The translations under genes and the position numbers were made by a program. Positions 53,582 through 63,734 of a stretch of DNA of 64,000 nucleotides are shown piece after piece (the first letter of the stretch is position 1; every line of letters starts with the position of its first letter). The stretch is taken from NCBI RefSeq assembly GCF_018861125.1, contig NZ_JAHKQN010000013.1, positions 451,464-515,463 on the forward strand, given 5' to 3'. Source of the stretch: Cellulophaga baltica (GTDB lineage: Bacteria > Bacteroidota > Bacteroidia > Flavobacteriales > Flavobacteriaceae). The notes under the pieces are model-generated. The model saw only the letters and a program-made list of their open reading frames with translations. It did no database searches and was not told where the DNA came from.

Positions 53582-53658
53582 ACGTTTTAAGAAACTAATT
53601 CTACTATAATTTTGTTAAGAAACTGTATAAGATTCCGTATTTTGCAAGTAAAAAGTAG

Positions 53659-56600
53659 GTGATAAACTCTTCATACAATATATATAATGCCTCTGCTGGT
53701 TCAGGGAAAACCTACACCTTATCTAAAGCTTATTTGAAAATTATTCTTTCAAGTAATTCAACATCAAATTATAGAGAAATTTTAGCAATGACATTTACCA
53801 ATAAAGCGGTAAATGAAATGAAAGAAAGAATATTAACTAGCTTATACGATTTTGGAAATGTTTTGTCAATTGATGATGCTCCGCCAATGTTTATTGACTT
53901 ATTAACGGAATTAAATACTGATCTCGTTTCATTACAAAAAAAAGCCAAAAGAACTTTAAAAGAGATTTTACATAACTATGCATTTTTTGATGTATCCACC
54001 ATAGATAAATTCACCCACAGACTCATAAGAACATTTGCTAAAGATTTAAAATTACCACAGAACTTTGAAGTAATATTAGACACTAATTTACTTTTAAGTG
54101 AAGCTGTAGATCGCTTAGTAAACAAAGCAGGTACTAATGAGAAATTAACAAACATATTAATTGCTTACGCTCTTGAAAAAGCTGATGATGATAAAAGTTG
54201 GGATATTTCGTTGGATATTTTTGACATGGGAAGGGAATTGCTTTTTAAAGAAAAGCACGAACAAATACTTGATACATTAGCCTTAAAAAATCTATCAGAT
54301 TTTGATGAATTAAAAAAATCGCTTAGAAAAAATATTAAGATTGCTGAAGAACTTATAAAAAACAATAGTAAAGAAATACTAGATTTATTTGATAAAAATG
54401 GACTAGAATTTAGCGATTTTAGATCTTCATGGTTTCCAAAATTTATAGTAGAAACTTCAATTGTAAGTAGTAAAGTAAATTTTGATGCAGCTTGGAAGCA
54501 AGATTTTGAAAATACTCCTTTATATACCAAAAAATTATCTGACGATAAAAAAGGAGCAATTGATAACTTACACCCTACATTTAATGTTCTTTTTCAAGAA
54601 ATTAAAAAAGCATTCTACACTTTATCATTTTTAAAAAATGCGTACAAAAACATTGTACCACTAACGGTTTTAAATGCTCTACAAAAAGAAGTAAAGACTA
54701 TCGAGTTAGAACGTGATGAAATACCGTTAGCAACTTTTAATGCAATAATTTCTAAAGAAATAAAAGACCAACCTGTACCTTTTATTTATGAGCGTTTGGG
54801 AGAAAAATACCGGCATTATTTTATTGACGAATTTCAAGATACATCAGAATTACAGTGGACAAATTTAATTCCATTAATTGGTAATGCCTTAGAAAGTGAA
54901 GATGAAAAGGGAAATTTAGGATCATTACTCTTAGTTGGTGACACAAAACAGGCAATTTACAGATGGCGTGGTGGTAAAGCTGAGCAATTTTTAGACTTAG
55001 TGAACACAAAAAACAACCCTTTTGTTGTTACTCCTGAAATTGAAAACCTACCAACCAATTACCGTAGTTATGATGAAGTAATAAAATTTAACAATGACTT
55101 TTTCTCATCAATAAGTTCAAGTCTTAATAACGAAATTTATAAAACCCTTTTTAAAGAAGGAAATCAACAAAAACAAAACAATAAAAAAGGTGGTTATGTA
55201 CAACTAACTTTTATTGAAGAACAAGATAAAAACCAAGATGAGCTTTATTGCAAAGAAGTATTAAACACAATACAATTAGTTTTAGAGAAAAATTATTTAC
55301 TAAAGGACATTTGTATTTTAGTTCGAGATAAGAAAAATGGCGTTACACTTGCCAATTATCTAAATCAAGAACAAATTCCCATTATATCATCTGAAACACT
55401 TTTACTGAGTAGCAATCCAAAAGTTACATTTTTAATAAATTTATTAAAATATAGTTTAACGCCAGAAGATGAAGAGGCTGCCTACCAAATTCTTTATTTT
55501 TTAAATAAAAATAAAGAAACACTACATACCTATATATATGGTAACATAAAAAACATAGCAACACATTTACAAAACACTTATGATTTTGATTTTGAAAAAC
55601 TAAGGCAAACATCAGTTTACGATGGTTTTGAGCAAGCTATTAAACTGTTTAAACTTACTGAAGATTCTGATGCATACCTAACTTATCTATTAGATGAAGT
55701 ATTAGATTTAGAATACAAACAAGGTTCAAGTGCAAAAGTATTTTTAGATTATTGGGAAAAGAAAAAAGATAACTTAAGCATCAGTACACCTATTGGCATG
55801 AACGCAGTTCAAATAATGACTATTCATAAATCAAAAGGATTAGAGTTTCCTATAGTAATTTATCCTTTTGCGAATAGTGATATATATAAGGAAGTAAAGC
55901 CAAAAATGTGGTTACCTGTAGACAAAAATCAATTCAATGGTTTTGAAAATGTCCTAATAAATAAAAGTCAAAAAATAGTTCACTATAATGAAGAAGTAGA
56001 AGTATTATATGATGACGAGCAACAAAAACTTGAACTTGATGCTTTTAATGTCCTTTATGTAGCACTAACTAGAGCTGAAAAAAACTTATTTATAATTTCA
56101 AAAAAAGAATTTGATAACAAAGCAAAAAAACCAAAAGACAAATATTACTCAGGTTTATTTATAAACTATTTAATGTCATTAGGTTTATGGAGTGAACAAA
56201 AGCTTGAATATAGTTTTGGACTATTAGGTAATTCCACCAATAAAGAACAAGAAAACAATAAACAGGTAGAAATAAAACATCAGTATACATATAAAGAAAG
56301 ATCAAGTTTTAAAATTGTTACAAAATCAGGTATGCTTTGGGACACTACTATTGAAGCGGCATTAACAAAAGGGAATACAATCCATCATATATTAAGTCTA
56401 ATACAAACTAGGGACGATGTAAATAATTGTTTTAAACTTTTATATGACAAAGGAGAACTCAGTGAATTTGAATTAACAAGGTTAAAACAAAAAATACTAG
56501 GCATTACTGAACACCCCCAACTACAAGAATTTTATATTCCAGGTAACATTATAAAAAACGAAACAGATATAATTACTAAAAACGGAACATTATTAAGACC

Positions 56601-56781
56601 GGATAGATTGGTAATTAACGGTGACAATGTTACTATTATTGATTACAAAACAGGGCAAAGAAGTATATCATATAAAGATCAAGTAGACTCTTATGCATCA
56701 GCTTTAATAGATATGGGCTATACAATTAAAGCAAAGGTAATTGTATATATTAATGAAAATATAACTCCAGAGTTTGTTTAA
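53659..56781 (+). CDS. UvrD/RecB-type helicase-nuclease (AddA-like)
   Basis: 1040 residues, starting with GTG at 53659. Walker A ASAGSGKT at the N-terminus (INSSYNIYNASAGSGKTYTL), Walker B FIDEFQDTSELQW, motif with LLVGDTKQAIYRWRGG, then helicase motif TIHKSKGLEFPIV and VLYVALTRAEKNLF. C-terminal nuclease-like end with DRLVINGDNVTIIDYKTGQ, which keeps the Asp-(x)n-DYKTG residues of a RecB-type nuclease. Processes double-strand breaks together with the AddB-like protein at 58418; an OmpA gene lies between the two. Confidence 0.92.
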   Translation: MINSSYNIYNASAGSGKTYTLSKAYLKIILSSNSTSNYREILAMTFTNKAVNEMKERILTSLYDFGNVLSIDDAPPMFIDLLTELNTDLVSLQKKAKRTLKEILHNYAFFDVSTIDKFTHRLIRTFAKDLKLPQNFEVILDTNLLLSEAVDRLVNKAGTNEKLTNILIAYALEKADDDKSWDISLDIFDMGRELLFKEKHEQILDTLALKNLSDFDELKKSLRKNIKIAEELIKNNSKEILDLFDKNGLEFSDFRSSWFPKFIVETSIVSSKVNFDAAWKQDFENTPLYTKKLSDDKKGAIDNLHPTFNVLFQEIKKAFYTLSFLKNAYKNIVPLTVLNALQKEVKTIELERDEIPLATFNAIISKEIKDQPVPFIYERLGEKYRHYFIDEFQDTSELQWTNLIPLIGNALESEDEKGNLGSLLLVGDTKQAIYRWRGGKAEQFLDLVNTKNNPFVVTPEIENLPTNYRSYDEVIKFNNDFFSSISSSLNNEIYKTLFKEGNQQKQNNKKGGYVQLTFIEEQDKNQDELYCKEVLNTIQLVLEKNYLLKDICILVRDKKNGVTLANYLNQEQIPIISSETLLLSSNPKVTFLINLLKYSLTPEDEEAAYQILYFLNKNKETLHTYIYGNIKNIATHLQNTYDFDFEKLRQTSVYDGFEQAIKLFKLTEDSDAYLTYLLDEVLDLEYKQGSSAKVFLDYWEKKKDNLSISTPIGMNAVQIMTIHKSKGLEFPIVIYPFANSDIYKEVKPKMWLPVDKNQFNGFENVLINKSQKIVHYNEEVEVLYDDEQQKLELDAFNVLYVALTRAEKNLFIISKKEFDNKAKKPKDKYYSGLFINYLMSLGLWSEQKLEYSFGLLGNSTNKEQENNKQVEIKHQYTYKERSSFKIVTKSGMLWDTTIEAALTKGNTIHHILSLIQTRDDVNNCFKLLYDKGELSEFELTRLKQKILGITEHPQLQEFYIPGNIIKNETDIITKNGTLLRPDRLVINGDNVTIIDYKTGQRSISYKDQVDSYASALIDMGYTIKAKVIVYINENITPEFV

Positions 56782-56941
56782 TAACTTAATATCTTACACT
56801 ACTGATTAGTAATGTATTACATTAACAAATGATTCACATAAAATGTAATAATAATGGATAGATATTATATTTTTTGTACTTTAAAGGTTTAAATGCGTTA
56901 TTTTTCATGTTAAATACATCAAAAAAAACCTTAAATTGGTT

Positions 56942-56971
56942 TTGTTAATAATTATTAACAACTTACATTTG
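56942..56971 (+). promoter_or_regulatory. Strong Bacteroidota-type promoter of ompA
   Basis: TTG at 56942-56944, 19-base spacer, exact TACATTTG at 56964-56971, 33 bases ahead of the ATG at 57005. Best promoter match in the window, in line with a major outer-membrane protein. Confidence 0.75.
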
Positions 56972-57004
56972 TCGCTAATAAACCCTTAAATTAAATATAA
57001 TAAA

Positions 57005-58345
57005 ATGAAACATCTTAGCAAATTATTGGTTGTTGCCCTAGTTTTCGTAGGTATCAACAGCATTCAAGCGCAAGACGAGAATAATCCATGGCAAGTGAGC
57101 TTTGGTGTTAATGCGGTTGACGTTTATCCTACTTCTGATGTAAGTTCTTTTGGAAATGAATTTTTCAATGCAACTGATCACTGGAACATCCTTCCTTCAA
57201 TCTCTTACGTATCTGTATCTAAGTTCGTAGGTAGTGGTTTTTCTGTTGGAGCAAGAGGATCTTTAAATAGAATTGACAAATTTGGAGATACTGATGTTGA
57301 TGATCTTTCTTACTACGGTATCGATGGAACAATCAAATATAATTTCTTACAAAGTACAGTTATCGATCCTTTCGTTGAAGTTGGTGGTGGATACACTTGG
57401 ATGGATGAAATAGGTGCTGGTACTGCAAATGGTGGTATTGGTGTTAACGTATGGTTTACTGAAAACATCGGTTTAACTTTACAATCTACTTATAAGCATT
57501 CTTTCGAAGATTACTTAGCTCCTCATTTCCAACATATGGCTGGTATCGCAATTAAATTTGGTGGTACTGATACTGATGGTGATGGTGTTTATGACAAAGA
57601 TGATGCTTGTCCAGAAGTTGCTGGTTTAGAAGCTTTCAACGGTTGTCCTGATGCTGATGGTGACGGAATCGAAGATAGCAAAGATGCTTGTCCTAACGAA
57701 GCTGGTACTAAAGAAATGAACGGATGTCCTGATACTGATGGTGATGGTGTTGCTGATAAAGATGACGCTTGTCCTAATGAAGCTGGTACTGCTGCCTTAA
57801 ATGGTTGTCCAGATGCTGACGGTGACGGTGTTGCTGATAAAGATGACGCTTGTCCTTCAGAAGCTGGTCCTGCTGCTAACAAAGGTTGTCCTTACACTGA
57901 TAAAGATGGTGATACTGTTTTAGATAAAGATGATGCTTGTCCTGAAGTACCTGGTACTGTTGCTAACAAAGGTTGTCCTGAAGTAACTGAAGAAGTTCAA
58001 AAGCAATTAAATGATTACGCTAGAACTATCTTATTTGATACTGGTAAATCTTCAATTAAAGCTGAGTCTACTTCTGTAATGGTTGACATTATCACAATCT
58101 TAAAAGAATACCCTAATGCTAAATTTACAGTAGAAGGTCACACTGATAGCGTTGGTAGTGCTAAACTTAACCAAAGCTTATCTGAATCTCGTGCACTTTC
58201 TGTAAAAGAATTCTTAGTAGAAAAAGGAATTGAAGAATTTAGATTATCTGCTGTAGGTTACGGTGAAGATAAGCCTATCGCTTCTAACAGCACTAGATCT
58301 GGTAGAACACAAAACAGAAGAGTTGAAATTAACTTAGTAAAGTAA
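57005..58345 (+). CDS. OmpA-family outer-membrane protein with thrombospondin type-3 repeats
   Basis: 446 residues. Signal peptide ([17 protein letters not shown]), N-terminal eight-strand barrel (about 22-185), five calcium-binding-type TSP3 repeats (about 188-325) with repeated DTDGDGV/DKDDACP and GCPD units, then an OmpA C-terminal domain (about 330-446) with [20 protein letters not shown] and ending [15 protein letters not shown]. Binds peptidoglycan and anchors the outer membrane; probably one of the most abundant membrane proteins. Codons are more biased towards GCT/GGT than neighbours. Two hairpins follow the stop. Confidence 0.95.
   Translation: MKHLSKLLVVALVFVGINSIQAQDENNPWQVSFGVNAVDVYPTSDVSSFGNEFFNATDHWNILPSISYVSVSKFVGSGFSVGARGSLNRIDKFGDTDVDDLSYYGIDGTIKYNFLQSTVIDPFVEVGGGYTWMDEIGAGTANGGIGVNVWFTENIGLTLQSTYKHSFEDYLAPHFQHMAGIAIKFGGTDTDGDGVYDKDDACPEVAGLEAFNGCPDADGDGIEDSKDACPNEAGTKEMNGCPDTDGDGVADKDDACPNEAGTAALNGCPDADGDGVADKDDACPSEAGPAANKGCPYTDKDGDTVLDKDDACPEVPGTVANKGCPEVTEEVQKQLNDYARTILFDTGKSSIKAESTSVMVDIITILKEYPNAKFTVEGHTDSVGSAKLNQSLSESRALSVKEFLVEKGIEEFRLSAVGYGEDKPIASNSTRSGRTQNRRVEINLVK
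57571..57980 (+). repeat. Thrombospondin type-3 repeat block
   Basis: Five imperfect repeats of about 23-28 codons, each with an Asp-rich D(A/T)DGDG-V-DK-DDACP core and a GCP boundary. Nucleotide similarity between the third and fourth units is high, which points to recent duplication. Confidence 0.85.
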
Positions 58346-58350
58346 TTTAC

Positions 58351-58366
58351 TAGAGTTTAAACTCTA
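58351..58366 (+). terminator. Short 3'-end hairpin after ompA
   Basis: Perfect 16-base palindrome TAGAGTTTAAACTCTA, five bases after the ompA stop. Precedes the true terminator at 58378; may protect the mRNA end. Confidence 0.4.
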
Positions 58367-58377
58367 AATACATAATT

Positions 58378-58405
58378 AAAAGCTCCGCAATTGCGGAGCT
58401 TTTTT
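58378..58405 (+). terminator. Intrinsic terminator of ompA
   Basis: Perfect 20-base GC-containing palindrome AGCTCCGCAATTGCGGAGCT (58381-58400) with A's before and seven T's after. It ends 13 bases before the AddB-like start. Confidence 0.9.
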
Positions 58406-58417
58406 TATTTTTATATA

Positions 58418-61147
58418 ATGCAAAGTTTCATTGAACAAGTACTCCAAAAAATAGTAAAAGAAAATAGTGATATCTCAAATATTATCTTTGTTTTACCGAG
58501 TAAAAGAGCAGGTACATTTTTAAAAAATAGCCTTTCGAAATTATTGGTTAAAACAACTTTTGCTCCTGAAATATATAGTACAGAGAATTTTATAGAAAAA
58601 ATATCAGGCTTAAACTTTGCAACTAGTACAGAACAGTTATTTACACTCTACCAATCATATCTACAAACTAGTAAAGAAAAAGAGAAAGATAGTTTTCTAG
58701 TTTTTACAAAATGGGGACAAACTATTCTACAAGACTTTAATGAAATTGACCGTTATTTAGTGGATACTAATCAAATATTTTCTCACCTATCTGCTGTTCA
58801 AGAAATGAATATGTATTTAGAAGCTGATAAAACTCAAATGATAAGTGATTACATAAAGTTCTGGGAAAATTTAGACGGTTTATATCATCATTTTAATAAC
58901 ACGTTATTAGAAAAGAATAAAGCAACTCAAGGCTACGCATATAGAATTGCAAATGATACCATTAAAAAGTACATTGAATCAACATCAGACAAAAAATATA
59001 TTTTTATCGGATTTAATGCCTTAAATAAAGCCGAAGAAAATATTATACAAGAATTCTTAAAACTCGAGACTTCGGAAATTTATTGGGATTTAGATACTTA
59101 TTTTTTACAGGACTCAATACACGATGCTAGTTATTTTATAAGGCAACATAAAAAGAACTGGTCATACTTTACGCAACATAGTTTAAACGGAATAAGTAGC
59201 AATTATCTTGAACCAAAGAAAATTGAAGTGATAGGAGTTCCAAAAAATGTATCACAAGCAAAATATGTTGGTAATATAATTGGGGCCTTGCATCAAAACA
59301 AGCCAAAGGTTTTAAATGAAACTGCAATTGTTTTAGGTGACGAAAATTTATTAAACCCGATAATGAATGCTATCCCAGAAGAAATAGCACACATAAACAT
59401 TACCATGGGATATCCAATTAATAAAACCCCCTTAGCTGGTATGTTCAATTTAATATTTGAACTATGGCAGGCTAAAGAAAACAAAGGTTGGTTTTATATC
59501 CATATTTTAAACATACTTTCTCACCCTTATATTCAACAATACTTAGAAGAAGATAAACTTAATAATGCAAACACCATTGCAACCAAAATAAAATCTAGAA
59601 ATTGGATTTATGTCAAGAGCCAACAATTATATACTATTGTTCCTCAAAAAAAGAAAGAACTAGCCTTACTATTTTCTGAAAAAGAATTCTCACCAATCAC
59701 ATTTATTGAAATTTGTTTAGATATTATTTCTCATTTAAAAAATAAATTTCAAAAACTTGAAAGTTCATTAGAATTAGAATACTTATATAGGTTCAACACC
59801 TTATTCAATCAAATACTTATACACGTAAAAGAACATGAATTTATTAAAGATATAAAATCATTACAATCTTTATACAAAGAATTAATAAGCTCAGAAACAT
59901 TAGACTTTCAAGGTGATGCATTACAAGGTACTCAAATAATGGGTATGCTTGAAAGTAGAAATCTTGATTTTGAAACCGTTATATTAACATCTGTAAACGA
60001 AGGAATTTTACCATCAGGAAAATCAAACAATTCGTTTATACCTTTTGATATTAAAAAAATATACGGATTACCAACTTATAAGGAGAAAGATGCAGTGTAT
60101 ACTTATCATTTTTATAGGTTACTTCAACGTGCTAAAAATATATATTTAATATATAATACAGAACCAAACGCTTTAGAGGGTAATGAAAAGAGTAGGTTAA
60201 TTACTCAGCTACTAACCGATGAAAATGTGGCCAAAAACATTACAGAAATAACTGCAACCGCAGCTGTTAAACCAACCATTAACAAACTTGAAGTTGTAGA
60301 AAAAAATGAAGCACTATTAGGCTTAATAAAAGAGTTAGCTATTAAAGGTTTTTCACCTACATCACTAACCAATTATATTAGAAACCCAATAGATTTTTAC
60401 AAGAAAAGCATTTTAAAAATTTATGATACTGATGTTGTTGAAGAAAATGTAGCCGCTAACACTTTCGGTACCATTGTTCACGATACTTTAGAAGATTTAT
60501 ACCAACCGTTTATAGGTGAATTTCTAAACAAAAAAACTCTCGAGGCACTTTACCCTAAAATAGAACCTACAGTCAAAGGTAATTTTATAAAAACCTATGC
60601 GGATGGTGATATTACGCAAGGTAAAAATTTAATCGCCTATAATGTTATTCTGAAATATATTGAGAATTTTATAAAGCTTGAAATAAAAGAAATTGAAAAG
60701 TACAAAATTAAAATTGTTGCACTTGAACAAGATTTAGATGTTCATATAAATGTTCCAACAATTGGTTTTCCAATACGAATAAAAGGAAAACTAGATCGTG
60801 TTGATGAAATTGATGGCATTACAAGAATCGTAGACTATAAAACAGGAAAAGTAATGGCGCCTGATGTAGCTATTACAGATTGGGAACAGATTACAGAAAG
60901 TTATAAAAAAAGCAAAGCTTTTCAGCTATTGTGCTATACGTTATTATACGACAATCAAAAACCTATTGAAAATATTAAAGCTGGGATTATATCTTTTAAA
61001 AACTTAAATGCTGGTATTTTAAAATTTAATTTTTCTAGAAATGATACAATAGACAAAAACACGCTTTTAGAGTATAAAAACGTGCTTTGTTTATTAATTC
61101 AAGAAATATTTAATCCTGAGATTCCTTTTATGGAAAAGGAAGTTTAA
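58418..61147 (+). CDS. PD-(D/E)XK nuclease, AddB-like
   Basis: 909 residues from the ATG at 58418 (MQSFIEQVLQKIVKENSD); an in-frame earlier start would lie in the terminator. N-terminal degenerate helicase-like half (IIFVLPSKRAGTFLKNSL), then GFNALNKAEENIIQEFL and ILTSVNEGILPSGKSNNSFI. C-terminal PD-(D/E)XK nuclease: LKGKLDRVDEIDG-type and RIVDYKTGKVM. Partner of the AddA-like helicase for double-strand break processing. The stop is one base from the stop of the convergent SDR gene. Confidence 0.9.
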   Translation: MQSFIEQVLQKIVKENSDISNIIFVLPSKRAGTFLKNSLSKLLVKTTFAPEIYSTENFIEKISGLNFATSTEQLFTLYQSYLQTSKEKEKDSFLVFTKWGQTILQDFNEIDRYLVDTNQIFSHLSAVQEMNMYLEADKTQMISDYIKFWENLDGLYHHFNNTLLEKNKATQGYAYRIANDTIKKYIESTSDKKYIFIGFNALNKAEENIIQEFLKLETSEIYWDLDTYFLQDSIHDASYFIRQHKKNWSYFTQHSLNGISSNYLEPKKIEVIGVPKNVSQAKYVGNIIGALHQNKPKVLNETAIVLGDENLLNPIMNAIPEEIAHINITMGYPINKTPLAGMFNLIFELWQAKENKGWFYIHILNILSHPYIQQYLEEDKLNNANTIATKIKSRNWIYVKSQQLYTIVPQKKKELALLFSEKEFSPITFIEICLDIISHLKNKFQKLESSLELEYLYRFNTLFNQILIHVKEHEFIKDIKSLQSLYKELISSETLDFQGDALQGTQIMGMLESRNLDFETVILTSVNEGILPSGKSNNSFIPFDIKKIYGLPTYKEKDAVYTYHFYRLLQRAKNIYLIYNTEPNALEGNEKSRLITQLLTDENVAKNITEITATAAVKPTINKLEVVEKNEALLGLIKELAIKGFSPTSLTNYIRNPIDFYKKSILKIYDTDVVEENVAANTFGTIVHDTLEDLYQPFIGEFLNKKTLEALYPKIEPTVKGNFIKTYADGDITQGKNLIAYNVILKYIENFIKLEIKEIEKYKIKIVALEQDLDVHINVPTIGFPIRIKGKLDRVDEIDGITRIVDYKTGKVMAPDVAITDWEQITESYKKSKAFQLLCYTLLYDNQKPIENIKAGIISFKNLNAGILKFNFSRNDTIDKNTLLEYKNVLCLLIQEIFNPEIPFMEKEV

Positions 61148-61148
61148 A

Positions 61149-61859
61149 TTACTTTAAATCTGGCCTTGTAGGACGTACTTCTATTTTACTTGGTAAAGTT
61201 CTAGGGTTCATCTCTAAAACATCTAATACCAATTCACCAATATCTTCTGGTTGTATTTTCCAAGCATCAGAATCAGAAGGTACGTGGTTATTAAAATGTG
61301 TAGCTACTGAACCTGGCATAATTGTAGAAACTTTAATTCCATATTGTCTTAAATCAAGCATCGCAGCTTGCGTAAAACCAACAACACCAAATTTAGTTGC
61401 GTTATACCCTGCTCCGTTTGCAAAAAAGTTTGTGCCCGCTAAACTAGCAAGTGTTATATAATAACCCTCTGTTTTCTTCAAAGCTTCAACAGAAGCTTTT
61501 AAAGTATGAAAAACGCCATTTAAATTAGTATTAATCATTTGGTGCCACTCATCATCTGTCATTTTATCAATCGGAGCAAAATTACCAACACCTGCATTTG
61601 CTAAAACAACATCTAACTGCCCCCATTTTTCTATAATTGAACTAACAGCATCTTGCTCATCTTTTAATTTAGTAACATCAGAAGCTAATGCCAAAACATT
61701 TTCATCAGTCCCCAAATCATTAGCCGCTTCTTGTACACTTTTTAAAGTTCTACCACTAATTGCAACTTTCATTCCTGCTGCTAATAAAACTTTTGCCGTA
61801 CTGTATCCAATTCCTTTTGATCCACCTGTTATATAAACTACTTTATCTTTCAAATTCAT
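61149..61859 (-). CDS. SDR oxidoreductase
   Basis: 236 residues. TGGSKGIGYSTAKVL cofactor loop, NAGVGNFAPIDKM, Ser in TLASLAG and YNATKFG catalytic Tyr-Lys. Similar to the other SDR in this window (16568-17329) but not in the YdfG subgroup; resembles 3-oxoacyl-ACP-reductase-like or sepiapterin-reductase-like proteins. Substrate unknown. Convergent with the AddB-like gene with no room for a terminator. Confidence 0.9.
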   Translation of the reverse strand: MNLKDKVVYITGGSKGIGYSTAKVLLAAGMKVAISGRTLKSVQEAANDLGTDENVLALASDVTKLKDEQDAVSSIIEKWGQLDVVLANAGVGNFAPIDKMTDDEWHQMINTNLNGVFHTLKASVEALKKTEGYYITLASLAGTNFFANGAGYNATKFGVVGFTQAAMLDLRQYGIKVSTIMPGSVATHFNNHVPSDSDAWKIQPEDIGELVLDVLEMNPRTLPSKIEVRPTRPDLK

Positions 61860-61940
61860 AATATTTATTTTTGATTGAAGTTAAAAATAACTTAAGAGCG
61901 ATAAAAAAATGCAGTGTTATCTTTTTCTTAAATCATAATT

Positions 61941-63071
61941 TTAATCATCATCTTCATGGTCATCATCATCACCTTCTTCATCTTTACATTCCTCTTTAAA
62001 TCTTAAAGACCTTAATCCATTAAGAAGTTCAATTTTATTTTTGTAGTCATTTTTATAGTCAGTAATCTCTAAAACAGTCCACATATAATTAAAATCAGGA
62101 AGGTCAATTATTTCAATTTCAAGAAACATTAAAATCCCAACGCCACTTGACTCCCAAGTACCAAAATATGTTTGGGAATCACTTATCACTACTATACTTC
62201 CATCTGATAAAAAATTAAATGAATAATCACTGTAATTATCTTTAATATTCGAACCATAAACGTACATTTTATCAACTTCCCAAGTATCACATGAAGACCA
62301 TATATCAATAAGGTCATTTGTATCACAGGTTGTACAATCTGGTTCAACAATATCATTATTATCTTCCTCATCACAACTATCTTTTGATGTTTCAATTACA
62401 ATCTCTAATTCTTCAATATTAGTAACTTCAACAACTGAACCGTCGTATAAAAAAAAACTTACAGGAAAGTATACACTTGCCAATTCATTAGCATCTAAAT
62501 AAGATATAAAATCATACAATTCTTCATCTTCCTCAATAGTATTTGAGGAAATTAAAGTAGTAATCGTATTAAATGTAGAAATGACAATAGGGTAAACAAT
62601 ATCAACACATTCAATATCTAAATCTACCTCATTTTCTTCTCCACAATTAGAAACGTGCATTTCCATATCCTCTGCGTTTGGAACAACTGTTTTTGTGAAA
62701 TCAGAAAAAATAATTGTAATAGGATAAACTATCTCTAATGTATCTTCATCCTCAGAATCTTGATTAAAAATATCTTCTACAAAATCAAAATCATCAATAC
62801 TTAATAAATCTAATTGTGTATCGTTTACAATTACTGTCACCGGCAATTCAACAGAAATACAACTTGCACCATCAATTATATTATCTTTTGAGCCATCATT
62901 CATTGCTATTTGAAGTAACAGATTCGAAACATTAGACCCCACAACTAATCTATCTTCAGGTGTAGTCCCTTCGTAGATAGATTCCTCACTTCTACATGAA
63001 CACATTAGTAGAATTATGAATAGAATTATTGTTAGTAATAAAATATTTATTAATGCGTTAATATTTTTCAT
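61941..63071 (-). CDS. Acidic lipoprotein with internal duplication and lipocalin-like end
   Basis: 376 residues from the ATG at 63071 (MKNINALINILLL). Lipobox LLMC or MCSC. Two ~80-residue units are repeated: the first begins SCISVELPVTVIVND and has EIVYPITIIFSDFTKTVV; the second begins ECVDIVYPIVIST and has ASVYFPVSFFLYDGSVVEV. Each starts with a Cys and ends with one (NC and DSC). The C-terminal part (about 265-360) has lipocalin-like features (CDTWEVDKMYVYG, YFGTWESSGVGI), and the tail is Asp/His rich. Divergent from the ECF sigma gene, a common arrangement in Flavobacteria. Function unknown. Confidence 0.75.
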   Translation of the reverse strand: MKNINALINILLLTIILFIILLMCSCRSEESIYEGTTPEDRLVVGSNVSNLLLQIAMNDGSKDNIIDGASCISVELPVTVIVNDTQLDLLSIDDFDFVEDIFNQDSEDEDTLEIVYPITIIFSDFTKTVVPNAEDMEMHVSNCGEENEVDLDIECVDIVYPIVISTFNTITTLISSNTIEEDEELYDFISYLDANELASVYFPVSFFLYDGSVVEVTNIEELEIVIETSKDSCDEEDNNDIVEPDCTTCDTNDLIDIWSSCDTWEVDKMYVYGSNIKDNYSDYSFNFLSDGSIVVISDSQTYFGTWESSGVGILMFLEIEIIDLPDFNYMWTVLEITDYKNDYKNKIELLNGLRSLRFKEECKDEEGDDDDHEDDD

Positions 63072-63161
63072 GGTTAGGTCAATATATTTATGAATAGATA
63101 TTACTAAAACAATCAAACGTTATATTTTCCTGAAAATTTTTTAACTAAATAAAAAATAAAA

Positions 63162-63686
63162 TTGAAAAAAGAGCTACATGTTGATATTTGTAATGAAACT
63201 ATTTACAAAAATTTCTATAATAAACATGCTAAGAATTTACATGATTTTCTTTATTACAAATACGGAGAAAATCTAAATCCGAAAGATAAAGCTCAAGAAG
63301 CATTTATAAAGTTATGGGAAAATTGTAGTAAAGTAAGTTTGCAAAAATCAAAATCATTTTTATATACGGTAGCAAATAACTTAATGCTTAATGAAGTTAA
63401 GCATCAAAAAGTAGTTTTAAAATACCAAAGTGAGCATACAAAAAACTATACTAATGAAACTCCTCTATTTATTCTTGAAAAAGATGAATATTATAAAAAA
63501 TATCAAAAGGCATTATCAAATTTACCAGAAAAACAACGTACTGCATTTATGCTAAATAAAGTTGAAGGTAAAAAACATGAAGAAATTGCACAATTATTAG
63601 GAATAACAAAAAAGGTGGTTGAATATCGTATATATTCAGCATTTGATCAATTAAAAAAAGAATTAGATAGTTTTAAAATAAAATAA
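63162..63686 (+). CDS. ECF-type RNA polymerase sigma factor
   Basis: 174 residues from the TTG at 63162. An in-frame TAA (63150-63152) lies just upstream and no ATG fits, so TTG is the likely start. Sigma region 2: NFYNKHAKNLHDFLYYKYGE to DKAQEAFIKLWENC; region 4: LSNLPEKQRTAFMLNKVEGK then HEEIAQLLGITKKVVEYRIY. Followed by an anti-sigma gene, and probably controls the divergent lipoprotein. Confidence 0.93.
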   Translation: MKKELHVDICNETIYKNFYNKHAKNLHDFLYYKYGENLNPKDKAQEAFIKLWENCSKVSLQKSKSFLYTVANNLMLNEVKHQKVVLKYQSEHTKNYTNETPLFILEKDEYYKKYQKALSNLPEKQRTAFMLNKVEGKKHEEIAQLLGITKKVVEYRIYSAFDQLKKELDSFKIK

Positions 63687-63734
63687 TCAGGAGTTTGTGT
63701 CTCTAAGTTGTTATATAATAAATAAGTACTAAAC

